Part shown: positions 24,761-33,864 of the stretch, one piece after another
How positions within the stretch are numbered: the first letter of the stretch is position 1
Layout: every line of letters begins with the position of its first letter
Origin: Bacillota bacterium
GTDB taxonomy: Bacteria; Bacillota; Clostridia; Tissierellales; Sedimentibacteraceae
Direction of reading: 5' to 3'
Assembly: GCA_023453025.1 (NCBI GenBank)
Contig: JAEXUD010000020.1
Location: 1 to 52,592, forward strand
Length of the DNA stretch: 52,592 nt
The notes under the pieces: model-generated
What the model was told of the DNA's origin: nothing
Database searches by the model: none
What the model saw: only the letters and a program-made list of their open reading frames with translations
Translations under genes and position numbers: made by a program

Positions 24761-25990
24761 TTAATTTATTTCCTCAGATATAGATTCCTTTTTAATTTGC
24801 GCTGGCATAAGTTTCTTATAAATGATCAATATAGTTGTTATAATAACGCCTGAAGCCATAAACCACAAGCCGGGGATTGTTGAATAATTAATAATAATAC
24901 TGTTGATAAATGAGCCAAACAGCACTCCAATCTGCAGTATTAATGAATTTAAAGATAAAACTGAAGCTCTGAACTCATTAGGTGTTTCTCTATTAAGTAT
25001 AACGCCCTCCGGGATATTGGCCATGCCGAAAAACAAATAAATCAAGGTGTAAAATACCATAAACAAAACCATATTTGTCTGTAATGCCGTAATGATTAAT
25101 ACTGCTGCAAGAATACTCCTGAGCAGCAAATACATTTTTTTAGTATTATGCTTGCTGAATATTCTGCCATAAATAATATTGCCTGCCATGGCTGCTGCAA
25201 AATACATAAAAGCCATAACTCCCAGAAGAAACATGGCACTGTTGTCAGGCATTAAAGAAATAAAATGCGGCTGCCAATATGTTTCTAAAGAGCTAAATAA
25301 AAAACCTGTAGAAAATACAGAAATAAATATACATATTATATTTTTATTCTTAATTACTATATTTGAGCTTTTAATATGCTCCAACAGAGAAACCTGTTTT
25401 TTATTTTCACTTGCAACTGTTTCTTTTATAAATACCATTGCAAAGATTAAGACTATAAATGTTAATATTATTCTAACAATAAGATTTAGGTCATACATTC
25501 CTGTTGAAGAAAAATATTTACCTGATATTTCAGGCAGATATCCTCCGGTTAATGCTCCTGCAGACAGCCCGAGAGCATCTATAACATTTATCCTGGTGGT
25601 AACAACATGTAATCTGTCCTTACCAAATTCATTAATATATGAATCTATGAACAAAGCCTCAAATGAACCTGAAGAAATAGCTCTGTTTAATCCATAAATC
25701 AACATTCCTATATACAAAATTACTAATCCGTTCCCCAAAAGAACAACTGCCGAAAATATTAAGGATACAATCAGTGATAAGCAAAAAGTTTTTTTCCTCC
25801 CTATTATATCTGCCATTATTCCAGTCGGTAACTCTAATACTATTACTGAAAAAGAATATATCCCTATCAAAATAGATAGCCTGCTAAGTGTGGCACCTTT
25901 ATCTATCAATAATAAACTTAAAACAGGAACAAGAAGTCCTGTAATATATGAATTCAGCAATAATATAAAAGAATATAATCTTACTCTCAT
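24761..25990 (-). CDS. MFS transporter
   Basis: About 409 residues with twelve hydrophobic segments and the MFS loop motif between helices 2 and 3, GIMADIIGRKKTF. It is of the drug/unknown-efflux type; the substrate is unknown. It follows an ArsR-like regulator with which it overlaps or abuts (stop at 25993, ATG 25990), so the two form one unit. I preferred ATG 25990 to GTG 25996; neither has a strong ribosome site, consistent with coupling. Confidence 0.88.
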   Translation of the reverse strand: MRVRLYSFILLLNSYITGLLVPVLSLLLIDKGATLSRLSILIGIYSFSVIVLELPTGIMADIIGRKKTFCLSLIVSLIFSAVVLLGNGLVILYIGMLIYGLNRAISSGSFEALFIDSYINEFGKDRLHVVTTRINVIDALGLSAGALTGGYLPEISGKYFSSTGMYDLNLIVRIILTFIVLIFAMVFIKETVASENKKQVSLLEHIKSSNIVIKNKNIICIFISVFSTGFLFSSLETYWQPHFISLMPDNSAMFLLGVMAFMYFAAAMAGNIIYGRIFSKHNTKKMYLLLRSILAAVLIITALQTNMVLFMVFYTLIYLFFGMANIPEGVILNRETPNEFRASVLSLNSLILQIGVLFGSFINSIIINYSTIPGLWFMASGVIITTILIIYKKLMPAQIKKESISEEIN

Positions 25991-25992
25991 GC

Positions 25993-26583
25993 TCACACCA
26001 CGCTTTTGTTATCTTTTAAATCAGCTCTGTAAGCAATTAAGGCATATTCATATGGATGTGAATTGTCTGATGCTTTTGAATGTTTTTTTATAAAGACATC
26101 AATAATATCAAACAGTTCATTGGCTTCTTCTGTGGATAAATGAACTACTCCTGTCAATTGGTCAACAAATTTGTTTCCTTTTTTATATTCTTCTGATATT
26201 AGCTGTCTATTTTCATTTATCAACTCTTTATAACCATTGTAGGCTGTGTTTAATATGTTTCTTGCTAATATATCACGCTCTGCTGTCAAATCATCATTTA
26301 TATCTTGGCCTATGCTTATCGTTTTTTCTGTTATTCTAAGATATTTTGCGGTTATACCGTTTATAATCTCATTATGGTCAAATTCGACAATACCTACTTG
26401 CTCTAGTTTCTTAATATGATGCTGAGCGGATGAAGGCGAGATTTCAAGTTTATCAGCTACATATTTAGAGGTTACCGGTTTTCCTGCTCTGTGAATCACC
26501 TTAATTATTTTTTGTCTCACAGGAGACATGAATATTTTCAGTTCTTTATCAGTCTTAAGCACTATATAATTTTTCTTATCCAT
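25993..26583 (-). CDS. ArsR-like winged-helix transcriptional regulator
   Basis: About 196 residues. The N-terminal winged helix runs from SPVRQKIIKVIHRAGKPVTSKYVADKLEISPSSAQHHIKKLEQVGIVEF; a ~110-residue helical C-terminal part with no visible metal site follows. ATG 26583 is chosen because GGAGGG lies 4-5 bases before it. It is co-transcribed with the MFS gene and an inverted repeat lies directly upstream, so it probably represses its own operon. Confidence 0.88.
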   Translation of the reverse strand: MDKKNYIVLKTDKELKIFMSPVRQKIIKVIHRAGKPVTSKYVADKLEISPSSAQHHIKKLEQVGIVEFDHNEIINGITAKYLRITEKTISIGQDINDDLTAERDILARNILNTAYNGYKELINENRQLISEEYKKGNKFVDQLTGVVHLSTEEANELFDIIDVFIKKHSKASDNSHPYEYALIAYRADLKDNKSVV

Positions 26584-26600
26584 TATTCCCTCCATTATTA

Positions 26601-26638
26601 ACGTTACAATTATTATAACATTACATTTTATGTAACGT
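26601..26638 (-). promoter_or_regulatory. Inverted repeat upstream of the ArsR-like/MFS operon
   Basis: ACGTTAC (26601-26607) and GTAACGT (26632-26638) are exact reverse complements 24 bases apart, within AT-rich promoter DNA. They are candidate operator half-sites. Confidence 0.5.
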
Positions 26639-26671
26639 CAACATATATGTTGCGTGAAAAGTTAACTTCTG

Positions 26672-27442
26672 TTAAATCAGGTCCGTCACAACAAATGTAT
26701 TTATCTCTCTGCCGTCAGCTTGTGCGGTAACAATCATGGAATCCACTCCGAAGTATTCCTGTATATTTCTTGTTGTAAGAATCTGAACTGTTTGTCCTGC
26801 CAAAAATTTGTTTTCATTTAAAAGCAAGGTCTTATCGGCAATATTGAGGGCGTGGTTAGGATAGTGTGTATTCATCACACATGTAATTCCTTTTTCTTTT
26901 GCCAGCCTTTTAATTATCTTAAGTATTATGAGCTGATTGCAAAAATCAAGATGAGATTCGGGTTCATCCAGTATCAGCAGTCGAGGCTGTCCGGCTAAGG
27001 CACGTGCAATTAACACCATCTGAAGCTGCCCGCCGCTTAACTGATTACAGGATTTATCTCTAAGTCTTAAAACACCGACCTCTTCCATTGCTCTGTCTGC
27101 TAACTCATAATCCCTTTTTCCGGGAGATACGAATGCAGACAGATACTTTGCCCTTCCAAACACAACCATATCCCTGACTGAATACGGAAACGAAAAACGA
27201 TGTGCCTGCGGCACATATCCAATCTGTTTCCTTGCATTACCAGTATCTCTCCCTTCAATGAGTGAACGCCCTGACTTCCATTTAAGAATGCCCATCAAAC
27301 ATTTAAGAAGTGTGGTTTTTCCTATGCCATTCGGTCCCATGACAGCCATCACCTCTCCTTCCTCCAATGAGAAGGTTATATCCTTTAAAACAGGTGTATC
27401 CGGTGTGTAATAAAAGCTTCCTTTTTCTACTTGAAGCAGCAT
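26672..27442 (-). CDS. FecE-type ABC transporter ATPase (iron/haem/cobalamin family)
   Basis: A 256-residue ATPase: Walker A GPNGIGKTTLLK, Q-loop YVPQAHRF, signature LSGGQLQMV, Walker B LLILDEPESHLDF, switch His in NTHYPNH. It pairs with the FecCD permease upstream (TAATG overlap). The insert EPESHLDF replaces the more common EPTSHLD. It energises import of an iron compound, haem or corrinoid; the window does not decide which. Last gene of the operon starting at 31086. Confidence 0.93.
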   Translation of the reverse strand: MLLQVEKGSFYYTPDTPVLKDITFSLEEGEVMAVMGPNGIGKTTLLKCLMGILKWKSGRSLIEGRDTGNARKQIGYVPQAHRFSFPYSVRDMVVFGRAKYLSAFVSPGKRDYELADRAMEEVGVLRLRDKSCNQLSGGQLQMVLIARALAGQPRLLILDEPESHLDFCNQLIILKIIKRLAKEKGITCVMNTHYPNHALNIADKTLLLNENKFLAGQTVQILTTRNIQEYFGVDSMIVTAQADGREINTFVVTDLI

Positions 27443-28482
27443 TATGATTCTCCTTTCATTCGACTGTAGACGAGTGCAAAGAAAGGTGCCCCGATTAGTG
27501 CTGTTAGTATTCCGATTGGTATTTCAGCCGCTGTCAGATTACGAGCAGCACTGTCTACAATTACCATAAAAGTTCCCCCAAGAAGCATAGATGCAGGAAG
27601 CAGTCCTTTGTGATTCACTCCCGTAATTATTCTGCAGATATGCGGGATAACAAGCCCCACCCACCCTATAATACCGGAAACCATTACACAGGCAGCTGTA
27701 ATAATCGTACTGAACAGAATAACAGCTATGCGTGCCATTTGCGGATTAACTCCCAACGAATATGCCTCTTCTTCTCCCAGCGACAGAATATTAAGCTGCC
27801 ACCTCAAAAGCAGCAGCCCTGCAATTCCTATAACAATAGGCAGGATAATTATTTTCAGATCGTTAAATTCTGTATTTGCAAAACTTCCCATTAACCAAAA
27901 TGTTATCGCCGGAAGCTGATCATTTACATCAGCAACATATTTAATAAGCGATGTAAGAGCGGAAAACACCGAGGTCACTATAATTCCCGATAAAATATAG
28001 GACATGGTTTGAACTTGACCCTTGACTCGAACCATAAAGAGCGTCAGAAATACACTGATAAGTCCAAATACTGACGACAGAACCATTGTTGTCACACCCG
28101 AACCAGATGTGAGAAGTATACCAAGAGCTGCACCAAATCCTGAACCGGAACAAACCCCGAGAATGTCAGGACTGACAAGAGGATTCTGAAATAGTCCCTG
28201 TAGCGAAGCCCCTGCTATGGACAGCCCTGCTCCGACTAGCAATGCGATAAATATGCGAGGCAGCCGAACTTGAAATATGATGTGCTCCGCAATTTCAAGG
28301 CCGGGATACGAAATTCCTGACATCTTTGCCTCTATAATCTTAAAGATGTCCCTGTATTCCATGTTGTACCGCCCTCCAAAAAGTGATGCTGCCGTAACAA
28401 AAACCAAAAGTCCCGACAGCAAAATAAACTTAAAATGATGATCTTTTATTTTAAATTTCTTAAGATTTATTTTCATTATCAT
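27442..28482 (-). CDS. FecCD-type ABC transporter permease
   Basis: 346 residues with about ten hydrophobic helices and family motifs RLPRIFIALLVGAGLSIAGASLQGLFQNPLVSP near the N-terminus and GIIGWVGLVIPHICRIITG plus EIPIGILTALIGAPFF near the end. It overlaps the binding-protein gene by 4 bases (ATGA), so translation is coupled. Confidence 0.95.
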   Translation of the reverse strand: MIMKINLKKFKIKDHHFKFILLSGLLVFVTAASLFGGRYNMEYRDIFKIIEAKMSGISYPGLEIAEHIIFQVRLPRIFIALLVGAGLSIAGASLQGLFQNPLVSPDILGVCSGSGFGAALGILLTSGSGVTTMVLSSVFGLISVFLTLFMVRVKGQVQTMSYILSGIIVTSVFSALTSLIKYVADVNDQLPAITFWLMGSFANTEFNDLKIIILPIVIGIAGLLLLRWQLNILSLGEEEAYSLGVNPQMARIAVILFSTIITAACVMVSGIIGWVGLVIPHICRIITGVNHKGLLPASMLLGGTFMVIVDSAARNLTAAEIPIGILTALIGAPFFALVYSRMKGES

Positions 28483-29588
28483 TTCTTTATATTGCGTGGA
28501 CTAAGCACAGCAGCAATTAATTCATCCTCCAGCGTGATATCGTACATTCTTATATAATAATCTGATAACAGTGCTTTAAAATCATTTTCACTTATCAACT
28601 CCGGATAGCTTTTGGAAATCATCCAAAGCGGTGTAAGCGGAGAATCTGAGCATGGCGCACCCCATGAATATATTGCCTGCGGAATATCAATGATTGTTTT
28701 GTTTTTGTAAGCTGAAAGCAAACTCCAATTCTGCCCGTCAATTTGATTTTTCAGCATAGCAGAAGCAGGGCTTCCTATAAATACATATATATAATCCGGA
28801 TCCCACTCATAAAGCTGTTCCATGCTGATTTCAGCCTGTCCTGAAACCTCAGCCGCTGCATTTACAAGCCCGCTTTTTTCAAACCAAACGTCTGCATAGG
28901 TTCCATTGCCATAAACTGTTATTACGCCGCCAATGTTACTGAAAAGAAACAGTGCTGTCTTTTTTTTACCTGCGTATGTACCGAGAACTTCTTCTGCCAT
29001 TTTATCTGAGGCTTCCCATTCATTTTCAAGAGATGTCGAACCTTCCACCTGAAATATCTCTCGCATCAGGTTGTCCCATGCAACAGTAACTGTTTCCGGA
29101 TTGTTATCTCCTCTTATCATAAAGTCTACAGTTGGAATATTCAGATTTTCAATGCCTGTTTTCTGAGATTTGCCATAATAAAAAACAATATCCGGATCAA
29201 GGTTTAAAATCTCTTCCGTGTTAGAAACAAACCCTTCGCTAACAAAAGCGGTTTCTACATCGTTCCAATTCGGAAAGAGCTTACTCACTATTTCTGTATT
29301 TGAAGTTGTAAATGCTCTTGCATTTGCTCCGACAATCATATCAGAGTCGGGTATAACACCCAAAAACACCGACGTTGTTGGCGGAGAAATGATAACTACT
29401 CTTTTAATTTCTTCTGCCGGCGGCAGGCTTACATTATTTCCGCCTAAATCTGTTATTGTTCTCATATCAGGTTCAGATATATCAATGACCTGGCTATTTG
29501 AATCAGATTGTTGAAAAGTCCCGCAGCCCGCTGAAGCAGCAGCCAGAGCAACACACAAAACCGATAATATTAATTTTTTGAATTTCAT
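28479..29588 (-). CDS. Substrate-binding lipoprotein of the FecBCD-type importer
   Basis: 369 residues. The lipoprotein signal ends LAAASAGC with Cys at about residue 22. The class III binding-protein fold follows, with the first lobe from TDLGGNNVSLPPAEEIKRVVIISP and NLDPDIVFYYGKSQ, and the second lobe from EWDPDYIYVFIG. It is anchored outside the membrane to hand ligand to the permease. Its ligand-binding lobe is unlike the IsdE-type protein at 37867, so the two systems probably carry different ligands. Confidence 0.93.
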   Translation of the reverse strand: MKFKKLILSVLCVALAAASAGCGTFQQSDSNSQVIDISEPDMRTITDLGGNNVSLPPAEEIKRVVIISPPTTSVFLGVIPDSDMIVGANARAFTTSNTEIVSKLFPNWNDVETAFVSEGFVSNTEEILNLDPDIVFYYGKSQKTGIENLNIPTVDFMIRGDNNPETVTVAWDNLMREIFQVEGSTSLENEWEASDKMAEEVLGTYAGKKKTALFLFSNIGGVITVYGNGTYADVWFEKSGLVNAAAEVSGQAEISMEQLYEWDPDYIYVFIGSPASAMLKNQIDGQNWSLLSAYKNKTIIDIPQAIYSWGAPCSDSPLTPLWMISKSYPELISENDFKALLSDYYIRMYDITLEDELIAAVLSPRNIKK

Positions 29589-29609
29589 TGATTGATACCT
29601 CCAGTTATT

Positions 29610-30062
29610 TTAAAAATGATTTTCTATCAAAGTGTTCGCATGCTTCAGAAATTCCCGAATTGTATGAAGCTCCATTTCATTAAGGGTTTCAAGATAGCTG
29701 AAAAGCGGTCGGTCAAATTCCTGATGATACTGATTATGAAGCTCATAAGCATTTTTCCCTTTTTCTGTAAGGAACAGACAAAGTCGTTTTTTATCATTGA
29801 CATCCTCTTTTTTAATTAGAAAACCTCGCTCTTCAAGCTTGCGGACCGTTTTCGCCACAACGGCGCGGGTTACGTTAAAGCTTCGTGCTATTTCGGAGAT
29901 AAACATCCCCGGATGGTCTCCTATCATTTTGATCATATGAATTTCTCCTCGATAAAAGGTCATTTCTTCTGAGCCAAAGTCAAGTACATTCGTCTTACCG
30001 TTAGCTATACGCTCTGTCATTTGTATGAAATCATTAATCACAAGCATCTGTAGTTTTTCCAT
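29610..30062 (-). CDS. MarR family transcriptional regulator
   Basis: A 150-residue dimeric winged-helix protein: GMFISEIARSFNVTRAVVAKTVRKLEERGFLIKKEDVNDKKRLCLFLTEKG contains the recognition helix and DxRxxx-like wing. ATG 30062 is preferred over 30077, with GGAGG 8 bases before it. It starts 2 bases after the methyltransferase stop. It probably represses this operon through the TTGTATG-N5-CATACAA palindromes at 31129-31175. PefR, a streptococcal MarR, senses haem; that role here is only a possibility. Confidence 0.9.
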   Translation of the reverse strand: MEKLQMLVINDFIQMTERIANGKTNVLDFGSEEMTFYRGEIHMIKMIGDHPGMFISEIARSFNVTRAVVAKTVRKLEERGFLIKKEDVNDKKRLCLFLTEKGKNAYELHNQYHQEFDRPLFSYLETLNEMELHTIREFLKHANTLIENHF

Positions 30063-30063
30063 T

Positions 30064-31086
30064 TCAGAAGCCTCCATGTTTTTTTATGTAAAATGCACCC
30101 TGTAACCCTTCAAATGCTCCACCTACTTCATCACTATGAATGCTCCGGAATCCATGGCTTTTCAATGCATCTTCAATGCCTCTTTTAGTCATCAGCAAAT
30201 CAAGACCATCCAAATGGCTAGACAGCCAGCCGAGGATACTCTCAGGCGGATACTGATAATCCTCGCTGACATTATGAGTAACAACATAAAGATAGCCGTT
30301 TGATTTTAACGCTTTATACAACTTATCCATCATAGAATCCAAATGGTCTTTTGCAAAATCCAGGATTCCCGAAGCAATGACAAGGTCGTATCCTTCTCCG
30401 ATATCGTCTGTATTAAAATCTCCTTCTATTACGCTTATACGTTCAGAAAGTTTTCGCTCCGACACCAATTTCCGTGGTAAACATGCTACGCCGGGATGTT
30501 CAAAAACCACACCTATGCAATTCGGAAATGCAAGAACAATCTCTATTGCAAGAATACCTGATCCCCCTCCAAGGTCAAGTACCTTTGCAGGTGCGGTATC
30601 AGAATAAAGACTTGATACTGCTTTAACCAGAGACTGAACGCGACCTGTATACATTTCAGGAATACCTACACGTGCAGCCTCATAAAAATCATAAACCTCA
30701 ACACCTTGATTTTTACGAAAAATCATTTGATCAGGCCCATTTCTCAGACGCTCTTCCATGCTTTGAAGGGACATCATTTTTTCTCTGAAAAGAATGCATT
30801 CTCCCAGATAAACTGTGCTGCCTGGATTCAAAAATTCATTACTTTGCTGAGTGTTTCGATATTCTTCATTGTTTTTTTCAAGTAATCCGATGGATGCCAA
30901 TGCATTCAGCACAAATGATAAGCTTCGTTCATTTAAGCCTGATTTTACTGCAACAGATTCTGGAGTTTCCCAGTTTTCCAGATGTGAAAACATCTCCAGT
31001 TGCAATGCCAATAAGAGAAGCTCTGTTTCTCTTTTTTGATGAAGCATTTTATAATACATTTTTGGATTCCCTTTTGGTTGATACAT
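30064..31086 (-). CDS. O-methyltransferase-like SAM enzyme (Methyltransf_2 type) in the iron/haem importer operon
   Basis: 340 residues. The N-terminal ~95 residues are a winged-helix dimerisation domain (ALQLEMFSHLENWETPESVAVKSGLNERSLSFVLNALASIGLL). A Rossmann SAM domain follows with KVLDLGGGSGILAIEI, VFEHPGV, VIEGDFNTDDIGEGYDLVIASGIL. This is the acetylserotonin/hydroxyneurosporene O-methyltransferase architecture. The acceptor is unknown; location as first gene of an importer operon suggests work on the imported chelate or porphyrin-like compound (inference). AAAGGAAG precedes the ATG. Confidence 0.85.
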   Translation of the reverse strand: MYQPKGNPKMYYKMLHQKRETELLLLALQLEMFSHLENWETPESVAVKSGLNERSLSFVLNALASIGLLEKNNEEYRNTQQSNEFLNPGSTVYLGECILFREKMMSLQSMEERLRNGPDQMIFRKNQGVEVYDFYEAARVGIPEMYTGRVQSLVKAVSSLYSDTAPAKVLDLGGGSGILAIEIVLAFPNCIGVVFEHPGVACLPRKLVSERKLSERISVIEGDFNTDDIGEGYDLVIASGILDFAKDHLDSMMDKLYKALKSNGYLYVVTHNVSEDYQYPPESILGWLSSHLDGLDLLMTKRGIEDALKSHGFRSIHSDEVGGAFEGLQGAFYIKKHGGF

Positions 31087-31108
31087 TATTTCGCTTCCTT
31101 TCTTATGT

Positions 31109-31126
31109 AGTTAGTTATTGCTAACT
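31109..31126 (-). promoter_or_regulatory. Operator A: AGTTAG-N6-CTAACT
   Basis: AGTTAGTTATTGCTAACT lies 12 bases after the -10 of the methyltransferase-MarR-FecBCD promoter. It is one of five copies in the window and is assigned to the NEAT-fused repressor at 47652 by inference. Confidence 0.75.
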
Positions 31127-31128
31127 CT

Positions 31129-31175
31129 TTGTATGCCAAGTATACATCATAATTGTTTGTATGTCAAGCATACAA
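31129..31175 (-). promoter_or_regulatory. Promoter with two MarR-type palindromes for the methyltransferase-MarR-FecBCD operon
   Basis: On the minus strand TTGACA (31167-31162) and TATACT (31144-31139) stand 17 bp apart. Palindrome TTGTATGTCAAGCATACAA (31157-31175) covers the -35 and the related TTGTATGCCAAGTATACAT (31129-31147) covers the -10, with centres 28 bp apart. This is typical of repression by the MarR protein of the same operon. Confidence 0.8.
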
Positions 31176-31280
31176 TAAATTAAATTTTTTTCTATATTGT
31201 TATTAAGATATTTATTCAAAAAACCAAGATTGAATTAGGAAGCTTAATTTTTTTCGCTTAATTCGAAGATAAATTATCTC

Positions 31281-31344
31281 TTGACAGGGAATTAAAAGTA
31301 TTATATCATTTAAGCGACCATTATTAAAAAATAGTCGCTTAAAT
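31281..31344 (+). promoter_or_regulatory. TetR-gene promoter with inverted-repeat operator
   Basis: TTGACA (31281-31286), 17-bp spacer, TATCAT (31304-31309). The inverted repeat ATTTAAGCGAC (31308-31318) / GTCGCTTAAAT (31334-31344), perfect 11-bp arms, covers the -10 and start site. It suggests autorepression by the TetR protein. Confidence 0.75.
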
Positions 31345-31371
31345 ACTTTTTATTTTTGAGGAGGAAATTAC

Positions 31372-31965
31372 ATGTCGCCCAAAATATTTGCGTTGCAGGG
31401 AAGAGAAAAAATCAGAATTGATATGCTTGATGCGGGGTTTGACCTCATTAAACAGTATGGTATGACACACGCCTCTGTAGAAAAGGTAACGGAGGCGGTC
31501 GGGCTTGGCAAAAGCACATTTTACAACTTTTTTCCGTCTAAGGAGGCTTTTGTTTTTGAGATTATAAAATATCAGCGTGACCGAGCCAAACAGTCTTTTA
31601 TGGACATATTGGGAGAGCGTGACAAAATGACCGCATCGGAAGGTAAGGAGTTTCTGAAAAAAATTATTTTCAGTCAGGACAGCATTTACCAATACCTTAC
31701 AGCTGCCGACCAGGCGAAACTATGTAATGCCTTGACCTCTGAAAACGAACTGGATCCGGCATCGGAGGCTGTGGTCATGAGCGGGTTGTTTGACCACATC
31801 GAAGGCGTTCGCCAGGACATTGATTTTAAATTGGCAGCCAATATCATCAAGATTATGGCCATCGCTATGTTTAATCAGCATTTACTTCACACCGATGCTT
31901 TGAAGCAAACGCTGGAGCGTATGTACGGACTCCTTTTTGACTGCGTTTTTGAGGAAGTCGAATGA
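31372..31965 (+). CDS. TetR family transcriptional regulator
   Basis: 197 residues: N-terminal helix-turn-helix MLDAGFDLIKQYGMTHASVEKVTEAVGLGKSTFYNFFPSKEAFVFEII, and a variable helical ligand domain. GAGGAGG precedes the ATG. It is adjacent to and in the same direction as the two ABC genes, separated by a terminator and operator B. By analogy with TetR regulators next to exporters it may sense the transported compound. Base composition rises from here through 35609, unlike the flanking AT-rich genes. Confidence 0.92.
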   Translation: MSPKIFALQGREKIRIDMLDAGFDLIKQYGMTHASVEKVTEAVGLGKSTFYNFFPSKEAFVFEIIKYQRDRAKQSFMDILGERDKMTASEGKEFLKKIIFSQDSIYQYLTAADQAKLCNALTSENELDPASEAVVMSGLFDHIEGVRQDIDFKLAANIIKIMAIAMFNQHLLHTDALKQTLERMYGLLFDCVFEEVE

Positions 31966-31999
31966 GAACCTGTGTAAACACTGGTTCTAAAATTTTTTA
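31965..31999 (+). terminator. Probable terminator after the TetR gene
   Basis: AGAACC (31965-31970) pairs with GGTTCT (31983-31988), extended by GTG/CAC after a mismatch, followed by AAAATTTTTT. Confidence 0.6.
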
Positions 32000-32005
32000 C
32001 CATTT

Positions 32006-32023
32006 AGTTAGCTAAAACTAACT
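32006..32023 (+). promoter_or_regulatory. Operator B: AGTTAG-N6-CTAACT before the ABC pair
   Basis: AGTTAGCTAAAACTAACT, 12 bases after a possible -10 (TAAAAT, 31988-31993; the -35 is weak) and 30 bases before the ABC start. Same palindrome as operators A, C, D and E. Confidence 0.7.
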
Positions 32024-32052
32024 TATAACATTTTATGAAAGGAACTATTCTT

Positions 32053-33864
32053 ATGAATAATAATACTTACACGCCGAAGGAAAAAACCGGCGTTTCCCGG
32101 CTGCTGGAGCTGGCCGGACCAAAAAAGAACAAGCTCCTGGCTGCGTGCCTGCTGTCGGTGCTGTCTTCGGCGGCGCGACTGGTGCCCTTCTTTACGATTT
32201 ACGGTGTAATCCATGAGCTTCTTGTCCACTACACCAATACTGCTATGATGGATACGGCAAAAATATATGTGCTTGTCGGCTATACCTTCGCCTCCGCTCT
32301 GATATACGGCATATGCGCATTTACATCCTCCGTGCTGGCTCACGGCGCGGCGTACGATATCATCTTTGAGCTGCGTCTAAAGCTCATGGATAAACTTGCT
32401 CATATTCCCTCCGGTTATTTTACCAAGACCACTCAGGGTTCAGTTAAAAAGGTGGTATCGGATGACGTGGAGCAAATTGAGGTATTTATCGCACATCATA
32501 TTGCGGATATAGCTGCCGCCGTAGCCACTCCAGTTTTCACTATGATCTATCTTTTTATCATGGACTGGCGGTTGGCTTTGGTTACGCTGGTTCCTATCTT
32601 AATCTCAATTTTTTTGCTTTCCGCCGGTCTTAAAAACCCGAAGGGAGCACAGACACAGGTGGAAATGCATGATACCAAGGAAAAAATGGAGGGAACTATC
32701 ATAGAATACATCCACGGAATGCCCGTCATTAAAATTTTTAATCGTACACTCAGCTCTTTTAAACGCTATGCGCAGGATGTTTCGGCCTATGTTGACTCCG
32801 TGGAACGTACAACCTATCACTTCGCACCCAGTATGGGCGCGTATTACGCATTCTTCGGAGCTCAACTTCTCTTTTTGCTCCCGGCGGCGCTGCTTCTCAT
32901 TCCCGCAACATCCTTCTACCCGGATTTTTTGCCGCTTATTCTGCTGTTCTTTCTTGTCGGGGGTGGACTGAAGGAGCCGATGGAAAATATGATGCAGATG
33001 GTGGTGAATTCGAGACGGATTACGGAAGGCGTCAGCCGAATAGACCGTATTCTGAAACAGCCGGAGCTTTCGGACAAGGGTGCGGGAGACCCATCATCCT
33101 ATGATATTGTGTTCGAGGATGTTTCCTTCTCCTATGGCAATAACAACGTTCAGGCAGTTAAAAACGTCTCCTTCTGCTTGCCTCAGGGCTCCGTAACAGG
33201 CATTGTCGGTCCGTCGGGCGGCGGAAAATCCACTTTGGCACAGCTTCTGCTGCGTTTTTATGAGCCTCAGACGGGCAGCATAAAAATTGGTGATATAGAT
33301 ATTAGTGAGATTCCCCTGCCCCAACTGATGAACCTTGTGTCTTATGTATTTCAGGATTCCTTCCTGTTTCACGACACGGTAGAAAACAATATTCGTATGG
33401 GAAACAGGGAAGCTTCTCTACGGGAAGTAGAGGAAGCAGCAAAGAATGCGGGCATACATGAGGTTATTGAAGCTCTCCCTAAGGGATATAATACAATGAT
33501 AGGCGAAAAAGACGCCTACCTTTCCGGCGGCGAGAAGCAGCGCATTGCAATTGCGCGGGTCTTTCTGAAGAATGCGCCGATAGTTATTCTGGATGAGGCC
33601 ACAGCCTATGCCGATGCGGAAAACGAAGCAAAAATTCAACAGGCTTTTGCTCACCTTGCTCAGAACAAAACAGTTCTGATCATAGCTCATAGGCTTAAAA
33701 CAGTAGAAAACGCAAACCGCATCCTCGTACTGGAAAAGGGTGGATTAATAGGTGCGGGAACCCATGGCGAGCTCTTGCAAAGCTGCCTGCAATACTGCGA
33801 TATGATTGCCGCTAATGAACGGCGGGACCGCTGGACAATCCGAAAGGAGGCATCCCTGACATGA
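32053..33864 (+). CDS. ABC transporter half (membrane plus ATPase), YbtP/IrtA-like
   Basis: About 603 residues: six-helix membrane domain (1-320) then an ATPase with Walker A GPSGGGKSTLAQLLLRF, signature YLSGGEKQRIAIARV and Walker B IVILDEATAYADAENE. The D-loop AYAD instead of SALD is the form I associate with YbtP/IrtA-type transporters that move siderophores although built like exporters. ATG 32053 with AAAGGA 9 bases upstream is preferred to 32035. It overlaps its partner gene by 4 bases, so a heterodimer is expected. The direction of transport and the cargo are open; the setting suggests an iron chelate or haem-related compound. Confidence 0.9.
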   Translation: MNNNTYTPKEKTGVSRLLELAGPKKNKLLAACLLSVLSSAARLVPFFTIYGVIHELLVHYTNTAMMDTAKIYVLVGYTFASALIYGICAFTSSVLAHGAAYDIIFELRLKLMDKLAHIPSGYFTKTTQGSVKKVVSDDVEQIEVFIAHHIADIAAAVATPVFTMIYLFIMDWRLALVTLVPILISIFLLSAGLKNPKGAQTQVEMHDTKEKMEGTIIEYIHGMPVIKIFNRTLSSFKRYAQDVSAYVDSVERTTYHFAPSMGAYYAFFGAQLLFLLPAALLLIPATSFYPDFLPLILLFFLVGGGLKEPMENMMQMVVNSRRITEGVSRIDRILKQPELSDKGAGDPSSYDIVFEDVSFSYGNNNVQAVKNVSFCLPQGSVTGIVGPSGGGKSTLAQLLLRFYEPQTGSIKIGDIDISEIPLPQLMNLVSYVFQDSFLFHDTVENNIRMGNREASLREVEEAAKNAGIHEVIEALPKGYNTMIGEKDAYLSGGEKQRIAIARVFLKNAPIVILDEATAYADAENEAKIQQAFAHLAQNKTVLIIAHRLKTVENANRILVLEKGGLIGAGTHGELLQSCLQYCDMIAANERRDRWTIRKEASLT

